This document shows positions 1 through 4,565 of a stretch of DNA of 5,617 nucleotides, piece by piece. Numbering within the stretch: the first letter of the stretch is position 1; every line of letters starts with the position of its first letter. Origin of the DNA: JADFOB01 sp046753625 (GTDB lineage: Bacteria > Planctomycetota > Phycisphaerae > UBA1845); assembly GCA_046753625.1 (NCBI GenBank), contig JBHHUB010000218.1, positions 1-5,617 of the forward strand, written 5' to 3'. The notes beneath the pieces were generated by a model. That model ran no database searches. It was not told the origin of the DNA and saw only the letters and a program-made list of their open reading frames with translations. A program made the position numbers and the translations under genes.

Positions 1-530
1 GCCATCGGCACGCGGCATAGGATGTCTTGAGCCTTTTTAGCGTTGTAGTATTAGGGGGCATGGCCGGCTTGCTCACGAATCCTGTCGAACCGTTTCTCGT
101 CCAGAATTGTCGGCCCGGAATCCTGGCCTCCTCGCGCAACAACCACGAGATTGGTGCTTGAATTATCGCATAGAGTGCACGTGTTGGCCACTGGGTAGAC
201 GAGTCCGCGGCAATTGGCGATACCGTGCTCTATCTCATTCGCCTACGTTCTGTCGATGAGTAGCGTGGCCAACCACTCTTGGCGCGACCGTGGCATCGCT
301 CCATCCAAGCGTGGGTTCCTTCTGCAAACCGCCAGCTTCCCCCATAGTCTTACCTACCGGGAATCAGGCAAATTGCTCTTCGGTACGGCAGTCCTCCCAT
401 TTGCCCGACCTCGCTGCTTGAGTGTTTCGTGGCAAGTCCATAGGCCACATCCCATTCCACGGAATCAATAAAGCCATGCCGGAAAACGAGTTATCGGTCT
501 TAGATTATTCCTTAGGCTCCCATAAACATC
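1..530. other. Region without a supportable gene
   Basis: No frame on either strand gives a convincing protein here. The open frames are short, start at TTG or lack a ribosome site, and their translations show no recognisable domain. I saw no tRNA or rRNA, no clear terminator and no insertion-sequence ends. GC content varies; the last 50 bases (481-530) are clearly AT-richer than the genes, as is usual just upstream of a promoter. A 12-bp palindrome (ATTCC-AC-GGAAT, 454-465) is present but cannot be assigned a role. The stretch is best read as the intergenic space ahead of the polysaccharide cluster; a decayed gene cannot be excluded. Confidence 0.6.
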
Positions 531-559
531 TTGACCGGTCGATTATGGGACGGTATAAT
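531..559 (+). promoter_or_regulatory. Sigma70-type promoter of the polysaccharide cluster
   Basis: A -35 box TTGACC (531-536) and a perfect -10 box TATAAT (554-559) are separated by 17 bp, the optimal spacing. The expected transcription start is near 566. AT-rich sequence lies just upstream, and all four genes read away from it. The -35 box overlaps the 8-bp palindrome GACCGGTC (533-540), and an ATTAT/ATAAT inverted repeat (542-546 and 555-559) spans the spacer and the -10 box; either could be an operator. The promoter is strong by eye, and no comparable match was seen closer to the first gene. Confidence 0.72.
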
Positions 560-588
560 GGCGGCAATGGAGGGGTTGACGCGGCATT

Positions 589-620
589 GCTGAGGCATAG
601 CCACTGATTGATGCCTCAGC
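589..620 (+). promoter_or_regulatory. Perfect 10-bp hairpin in the leader
   Basis: GCTGAGGCAT (589-598) and ATGCCTCAGC (611-620) are exact reverse complements separated by a 12-nt loop. The hairpin begins about 23 nt after the predicted transcription start. No T-run follows, so it is not a simple intrinsic terminator. Its early position would suit a pause or recognition hairpin for the NusG paralogue, or a 5'-end stabiliser. Confidence 0.6.
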
Positions 621-628
621 CCGGTTGG

Positions 629-656
629 GGCGCCCATGTCGAGGGCGCCAGACATG
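629..656 (+). promoter_or_regulatory. Two mutually exclusive short hairpins
   Basis: GGCGCCC (629-635) pairs with GGGCGCC (643-649) over a 7-nt loop. CATGTC (635-640) pairs with GACATG (651-656) over a 10-nt loop. The second stem uses the loop of the first, so both cannot form at once, as in attenuator-like switches. No T-run follows either one. Short GC-rich stems can arise by chance, so the switch interpretation is tentative. Confidence 0.35.
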
Positions 657-704
657 TGGCAACTCTAGTCCAACGCTACGGGTAGTGCGGGGAGCGGCAA
701 CGCG

Positions 705-752
705 GCGCTTTGAGGAATATCCAGGCCAGCGCACGGACGCGCGCATTGAGGA
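705..752 (+). repeat. Imperfect 12-bp direct repeat in the leader
   Basis: GCGCTTTGAGGA (705-716) and GCGCATTGAGGA (741-752) match at 11 of 12 positions, and their starts are 36 bp apart. Each contains a GAGGA core that resembles a ribosome binding site, but no start codon with a credible frame follows either copy. They could be a protein or RNA contact site, or chance. Confidence 0.35.
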
Positions 753-772
753 TTACTGCCTAGCAATCGAGT

Positions 773-800
773 GCCGGCTGACCCTGTTTCGGCAGCCGGC
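773..800 (+). promoter_or_regulatory. Perfect 8-bp GC-rich hairpin in the leader
   Basis: GCCGGCTG (773-780) and CAGCCGGC (793-800) are exact reverse complements around a 12-nt loop, the same loop length as the hairpin at 589-620 although the loop sequences differ. No T-run follows, so it is not a standard terminator. Confidence 0.5.
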
Positions 801-805
801 CGTTT

Positions 806-855
806 GGGTGCGCTCCGCGATAATTGCACAAATTTCGCGCAGCGTCCGCGCACCT
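806..855 (+). promoter_or_regulatory. Nested stem-loop in the leader
   Basis: An outer 7-bp stem pairs GGTGCGC (807-813) with GCGCACC (848-854), extendable by a G-U pair (806/855). Inside it, CGCGA (816-820) pairs with TCGCG (835-839), and after a single bulged T (821) AATT (822-825) pairs with AATT (831-834), leaving a 5-nt loop. About 16 pairs form in 50 nt with one asymmetric internal loop, more than expected by chance, which suggests a real RNA structure. Confidence 0.5.
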
Positions 856-921
856 TGACCGGGTACGGTCCGGTTGTTTGTCCCAAGGGTATCGGGGCGG
901 ACGCTTTGGGGCACCGGTCAA
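855..921 (+). promoter_or_regulatory. Possible translation-control structure before the first start codon
   Basis: TTGACCGG (855-862) can pair perfectly with CCGGTCAA (914-921), which ends 7 nt before the ATG at 929. This helix would enclose a second stem, 882-888 with 904-910 (one G-U pair). The 855-862 strand has an alternative partner: GACCG (857-861) pairs with CGGTC (866-870) over a 4-nt loop. The two forms exclude each other, and only the long-range one occupies the normal ribosome-binding zone. No clear Shine-Dalgarno is visible there. The role in start-site access is inferred. Confidence 0.4.
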
Positions 922-928
922 AGCCAAA

Positions 929-1474
929 ATGGCAGTGGCCTTACGGAAAGGGGATGTCGGGTTGGTTCGTTTGCGACCAGACGATTTTGAAGGCCGATGG
1001 TGGGCGGTGCACACGAAATCGCGAAACGAGAAGGCGCTCGCGCGAGATCTGGATCAATTGGGCATCGGATGCTTCCTTCCCCTGGCCCGCGTCGACCGGC
1101 GTCACTCCGGTCGCACAACCCAAGTACATCTACCGCTGTTTCCGGGCTACCTGTTCATGTGTGGTGAAGCGGAAGACCGCTACGCCGCGCTGAATACACG
1201 GCGCGCAGTCCGCGTGATCGATGTTGGCGATCAAGACGGATTCAAGACGTCGTTGCGACACATTCACTGCATGGTCAACAGCGATCGGCCCGTGGACGTC
1301 TATCCAGGCATCCGTCGCGGGCGCCTGGTCCGCGTGGCTCGCGGACCGCTTCTGGGTCTGGAAGGCGTTGTCTTACGGCGACGCGGGGTCTGCCGCATTT
1401 ACGTCGCGATCGACATGCTCGGGCATTCGGCGGAAGTGGAAGTAGATGGCGGTGTGCTCGAAGTGATCGACTAA
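929..1474 (+). CDS. NusG-family transcription antitermination protein (specialised paralogue)
   Basis: This 181-residue protein has the NusG layout. An N-terminal NGN domain (about 24-117) opens with WWAVHTKSRNEKAL and carries the FLPL and PLFPGYLF segments (49-52, 69-76) typical of NusG, RfaH and UpxY proteins. A C-terminal KOW domain (about 125-181) contains the basic GRLVRVARGPLLGLEGVV core. Housekeeping nusG usually sits beside secE and ribosomal protein genes. Here the gene heads a polysaccharide cluster, which points to an RfaH/UpxY/LoaP-type paralogue that binds RNA polymerase and lets it read through the long operon. The ATG at 929 is the first ATG in frame and leaves a short N-terminal tail, but it lacks a clear Shine-Dalgarno; a TTG at 962 preceded by GGAAAGGGG is an alternative. 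The gene follows the structured leader, so control of its own transcript is possible. The family call is firm; the exact subfamily is not. Confidence 0.88.
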   Translation: MAVALRKGDVGLVRLRPDDFEGRWWAVHTKSRNEKALARDLDQLGIGCFLPLARVDRRHSGRTTQVHLPLFPGYLFMCGEAEDRYAALNTRRAVRVIDVGDQDGFKTSLRHIHCMVNSDRPVDVYPGIRRGRLVRVARGPLLGLEGVVLRRRGVCRIYVAIDMLGHSAEVEVDGGVLEVID

Positions 1475-1555
1475 TGCGCTACGATTCGTCGTGTCCCCAC
1501 GTTTGCGGGTGGCGTGTTGCGCCAAGGATTCAAAAGGAGTGGAGCGGACGACGAT

Positions 1556-1573
1556 CTCTTGCATAAGAGGAGG
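1556..1573 (+). promoter_or_regulatory. Strong ribosome binding site with overlapping small hairpin
   Basis: GAGGAGG (1567-1573) lies 5 nt before the GTG at 1579 and decides that start. Just upstream, CTCTT (1556-1560) pairs exactly with AAGAG (1565-1569) over a GCAT loop, which would cover the first three bases of the ribosome site. The hairpin is only 5 bp, so any masking would be weak. The rest of the 104-bp gap between the genes shows no promoter or terminator that I can support. Confidence 0.55.
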
Positions 1574-1578
1574 AAAGG

Positions 1579-2730
1579 GTGTTTCAAGAAGTGAAACTCA
1601 GGCCGGTCGGGCCAATTGCTCTAGCGACCGTTTCGGAAAACTCCACCGAAACATTGCGCCCAGAGAGAACCACCGTCGACGGATTGATCCTGGCGGGCAC
1701 GCACAGTTGGGGCGACGACGTTCTGGAACGGGTGGCGCCCAAGCCCTTGTGGCCGGTCGCGCTTGTGCCGCTGATTAAGCACGGCATCCGGTGGCTTCAC
1801 GACGGCGGAGTCGCTACAGCGCATATATGTGCGAATAGCGAGACGTCCGCCTTGCGAGCCCGGTTCGGCGCGGGCGAGTCGCTTAACCCTCCACTGGCCT
1901 ATTATGAGGATCGGATGCCCCGCGGCCCGGCGGGATGCGCCCGCGACGCCACACGTGCAACACACGGAAACGCCGTCATCATCCTCGAAGGGTCGATCGT
2001 ACCGCGCGTTGATTTCGATGCTTTGTTGGATACGCATCTTGGAAAAAAAGCGGCGCTCACCGTGGCGGTCCAAGAGGCCACCCGTCCACCGTTGTCTGAT
2101 TCGCTCTCCGGCGATCGAGCGCCAGGCGATCGGCCATCCGACGTACCCCTGGAGCCGATCGGCATTTACGTTTGTTCCAGAGCGGCGCTCCTCAAGATTC
2201 CAGCCAGCGGTTACCAGGACATCAAAGAGGGTTGGATCCCGAAGCTCTACGCGGATGGCTTGCCGGTCGTAACGCATCAGGTCAACGCTCAATCGGCTCC
2301 GCGCGTTACCGACTCTGCATCGTACCTCGATGCAAACCTGTGGGCCGTTTCGCGGCTGGACGCCGACGGCGAAGCTGACCGCCTGTCCCAGTGCGGATTC
2401 CACCGTCGCCGGCGAGCTTGGGTTCATGAATCCGCCAGAATCTCGCCGACCGCCAAACTAAAAGGGCCGATACTGATCGGCGCGGCGTGCAAGGTCCGTG
2501 CCGGCGCCATGATCATCGGACCGGCGGTGATCGGGCGTGAAAGCGTGGTTGATCGCGATGCGGTCGTCAGTCGATCCGTTATCTGGGATCAGTGCACGAT
2601 CGGCGCGGGTGCCCTGCTGGACTGTTCCATTCTCACCCATCGGACATCGATCGATGCCGAAACCGTGGTACGCAGCACCGTTTTGGTTGCATCGATCAGA
2701 TCGCCATCGAAAGTGGCCCATGGACACTGA
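1579..2730 (+). CDS. Degenerate NDP-sugar nucleotidyltransferase-like protein with hexapeptide-repeat tail
   Basis: The 383-residue product follows the plan of sugar-1-phosphate nucleotidyltransferases: a Rossmann-like N-terminal domain (about 34-260) and a left-handed beta-helix tail (about 281-366) of hexapeptide repeats such as GPILIG and GPAVIG. The nucleotide-binding signature, normally GGxGTRL followed by PKPL.P, is damaged: residues 38-48 read LAGTHSWGDDV with no GG pair and no arginine, although PKPLWPV (54-60) survives. The metal-binding GD segment appears as EGS (137-139). PIGIYV (193-198) and SYLDANLWAV (248-257) match later parts of the fold. It is therefore probably not an active pyrophosphorylase; a structural, regulatory or acyltransfer-like role is possible. 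The GTG start is fixed by a strong GAGGAGG site 5 nt away. Its TGA overlaps the next ATG by one base, suggesting coupled translation with the sugar transferase and a shared task. Confidence 0.78.
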   Translation: MFQEVKLRPVGPIALATVSENSTETLRPERTTVDGLILAGTHSWGDDVLERVAPKPLWPVALVPLIKHGIRWLHDGGVATAHICANSETSALRARFGAGESLNPPLAYYEDRMPRGPAGCARDATRATHGNAVIILEGSIVPRVDFDALLDTHLGKKAALTVAVQEATRPPLSDSLSGDRAPGDRPSDVPLEPIGIYVCSRAALLKIPASGYQDIKEGWIPKLYADGLPVVTHQVNAQSAPRVTDSASYLDANLWAVSRLDADGEADRLSQCGFHRRRRAWVHESARISPTAKLKGPILIGAACKVRAGAMIIGPAVIGRESVVDRDAVVSRSVIWDQCTIGAGALLDCSILTHRTSIDAETVVRSTVLVASIRSPSKVAHGH

Positions 2731-4523
2731 TGATACCGCTTATACTCGATCACCGGCCACCCTATCTCGACCAGGCAGCCCCTCCGACTTCCTTACTCTG
2801 TTTGCCGCTTGGGCGCGGTACATTGCTCTGGAACTTGGTGGCCGGGATCGGTTGCGAGGCGACCGAGACGCTGATGATCATTACGACCTTCGCTCCCGAC
2901 AGGTCCTACAAGGATCGACTCGCATCCATCATCTCCAATCCTATCTGTGTGGTTGAATCGTCGGATGTGCCGGTCGAGGTCGCACGGTTCGAGCCTCAAG
3001 ACGCGGTGTGCGTGGTTGATTCTATGTGTCGTCCGCTGGCGGATCTCGGTCTTGCCCGCATGCAAGACGACCATCGAGACTTTCGCGGCGCTACCCACGT
3101 GATCGCGAGCGGGACGGGCGCCGACCATATTTGTGAGCATATCGAACGCGACGGCGCCGGTAGAATCAAGCGGGTCGTACGACGCTTTGGTACGACCGAC
3201 ATGCCGGAAGTCACCAATGAGACGATGATCGCCTCGTTTATGCCGGCATCGGCGCTTCGCAACGTATGCTTCACATCGCTGGGAGAGCTTCGCGTTGAGC
3301 TTTCCCGCAGGCATGTCTTGAGCCGGGATGTACCGCTCAGCGTGGACATTGCCGACCTCCGCACAGCGCCCGATCTCTTGAGCCTTCACGAATGGACGGT
3401 GCTACATTCGGCACGAGGCGAACGCCAGCGGCGAAACGGCCGTAGCGGCCCGGAAGGCTACACCCACAAGACCGCCAAGGTGCACCCGTCGGTCCGACGA
3501 ATCGGGCCGGTCGTCATCCAAGGCGGCGTGACCGTCGCCAAGGACGTTATCGTCATCGGTCCGACCGTCCTTGGGGCAAAGAGCCGTATTGAGGCCGGCG
3601 CTACGATTGCCCAGTCGTTGGTCGCCGCCTACGCACGCGTGGAGCCGGGCGCGGACGTGCTTCACCGAATCGTCGCAGGAACCTGGACGCGAAATCGTGA
3701 AGCCGAATGGCTGGACGGCTCGATGGTCATTCCGGCGAGGCGATTCAGGGACGCGAACACCACTGGGCATGCGAACTACGAGAAAAAGATCGGCGCGGCG
3801 CGAACTCGGACTGTTGGGGCGATTGTCAAGCGTGGAATCGATCTGATCCTGGCAACGGTCGGCTTGGTGGTGCTGGCTTTACCACTTTTGGTCGTGGCCC
3901 TGATGATCAAGCGAGATTCGCCGGGTCCGATTCTGTTTGCTCACCGAAGGGAAGGTAAAGGGGGAAGAGAGTTCCGCTGTTGGAAGTTTCGATCCATGGT
4001 GCCGGGCGCGCATGCACAGCAGCGAGCGCTGTACGAGAAAAACGCTGTGGATGGCCCGCAATTCGATATTCCGGACGATTCTCGGATCACGCGGCTGGGC
4101 AGGTGGCTTCGCCGCACCAACGTGGACGAGCTGCCGCAGCTCTTCAACGTCATTTGCGGGGATATGAGCCTGGTTGGGCCGCGCCCCTCGCCGTTTCGAG
4201 AGAACCAGATTTGCATCCCGTGGCGCCGAGCCAGACTCTCGGTGGCGCCCGGAATAACCGGCATGTGGCAGATCTGTCGCAAAGTCCGCAGCGGCGGGGA
4301 CTTTCATCAGTGGATCTTCTACGATCGCATCTACGTCCTACATCAGTCGGTCTGGCTGGATCTCAAGATTCTCGTTGCCACCATTCTGACCTTTGGGGGT
4401 AGGTGGAGCGTCCCGCATACGTGGTTGGTCCGTTCCGACGCAAGCATCGCGGCCCAAGCTGCCGATAGCAACAATGCCAACCGCCCGGGCGCGAGTCCGC
4501 TCGGATATGGGGGAGTGGCATGA
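2730..4523 (+). CDS. Initiating sugar transferase (phosphoglycosyltransferase) with N-terminal nucleotidyltransferase-like/hexapeptide region
   Basis: The 597-residue protein has three parts. Residues about 45-230 resemble a very decayed nucleotidyltransferase fold; for example DAVCVVDSM (91-99) sits where the GD motif would be. Residues 246-313 form hexapeptide repeats (GPVVIQ, GPTVLG). Residues about 366-560 are a bacterial sugar transferase domain of the WcaJ/PglC type, with a hydrophobic membrane segment (370-393) containing a kink proline (P385), SPGP (397-400), KFRSM (419-423), the catalytic Asp-Glu pair in DELPQLFN (466-467), GDMSLVGPRP (477-486) and PGITGMWQ (507-514). Such enzymes move a sugar phosphate from a UDP-sugar to undecaprenyl phosphate at the inner membrane, the first step of polysaccharide assembly. 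All hallmark residues are present, so it should be active; the sugar cannot be read from sequence. The ATG at 2730 is chosen because it overlaps the previous stop (TGATG); an open frame further upstream lies inside the preceding gene. The family's transferase core is usually about 200 residues, so the N-terminal half is a large addition. Confidence 0.88.
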   Translation: MIPLILDHRPPYLDQAAPPTSLLCLPLGRGTLLWNLVAGIGCEATETLMIITTFAPDRSYKDRLASIISNPICVVESSDVPVEVARFEPQDAVCVVDSMCRPLADLGLARMQDDHRDFRGATHVIASGTGADHICEHIERDGAGRIKRVVRRFGTTDMPEVTNETMIASFMPASALRNVCFTSLGELRVELSRRHVLSRDVPLSVDIADLRTAPDLLSLHEWTVLHSARGERQRRNGRSGPEGYTHKTAKVHPSVRRIGPVVIQGGVTVAKDVIVIGPTVLGAKSRIEAGATIAQSLVAAYARVEPGADVLHRIVAGTWTRNREAEWLDGSMVIPARRFRDANTTGHANYEKKIGAARTRTVGAIVKRGIDLILATVGLVVLALPLLVVALMIKRDSPGPILFAHRREGKGGREFRCWKFRSMVPGAHAQQRALYEKNAVDGPQFDIPDDSRITRLGRWLRRTNVDELPQLFNVICGDMSLVGPRPSPFRENQICIPWRRARLSVAPGITGMWQICRKVRSGGDFHQWIFYDRIYVLHQSVWLDLKILVATILTFGGRWSVPHTWLVRSDASIAAQAADSNNANRPGASPLGYGGVA

Positions 4524-4565
4524 GTCTTGTGCGAGACGGTTGGCCGAGAACAGGGATCGACAAGG

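Larger units (their letters stand above)
566..928 (+). promoter_or_regulatory. Long structured 5' leader ahead of the NusG-like gene
   Basis: About 363 nt separate the predicted transcription start from the first ATG, with no credible reading frame between them. The stretch is dense in inverted repeats: a 10-bp perfect stem at 589-620, competing stems at 629-656, an 8-bp perfect stem at 773-800, a nested stem at 806-855, a short hairpin at 857-870, and a stem at 882-910 that can be enclosed by an 8-bp pairing of 855-862 with 914-921. I recognise no known riboswitch class. NusG paralogues such as RfaH and LoaP act through elements in the leader of the operon they control, so this leader is a plausible target of the protein encoded just downstream. 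That link is inference. Confidence 0.5.

Noticed and set aside
60..161. 33-codon ATG frame on the + strand preceded by AGGGGG
   Set aside because: The purine run is only 1 nt from the ATG, too close for a ribosome site, and the short product matches nothing I recognise.
454..465. ATTCC-AC-GGAAT palindrome as an operator
   Set aside because: It is a single 12-bp dyad about 66 bp upstream of the -35 box with no second copy seen, too little to support a binding site.
214..471. 85-codon frame starting at TTG
   Set aside because: It has no Shine-Dalgarno and no recognisable domain, and its composition is unlike the real genes; it is probably a chance open frame upstream of the promoter.
589..656. 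Hairpins as intrinsic terminators
   Set aside because: The stems are good, but no T-rich tract follows any of them, so intrinsic termination is not supported.
543..746. 67-codon frame on the - strand
   Set aside because: It runs against all real genes and across the structured leader, and its arginine- and proline-rich translation is typical of a GC-rich shadow frame.
625..858. 77-codon TTG frame within the leader as a possible leader peptide
   Set aside because: It has no ribosome site and no run of regulatory codons, and it overlaps the stems that better explain the region.
1621..2427. 268-codon frame on the - strand
   Set aside because: It is the antisense shadow of the nucleotidyltransferase-like gene, whose + frame has recognisable motifs and a strong ribosome site.
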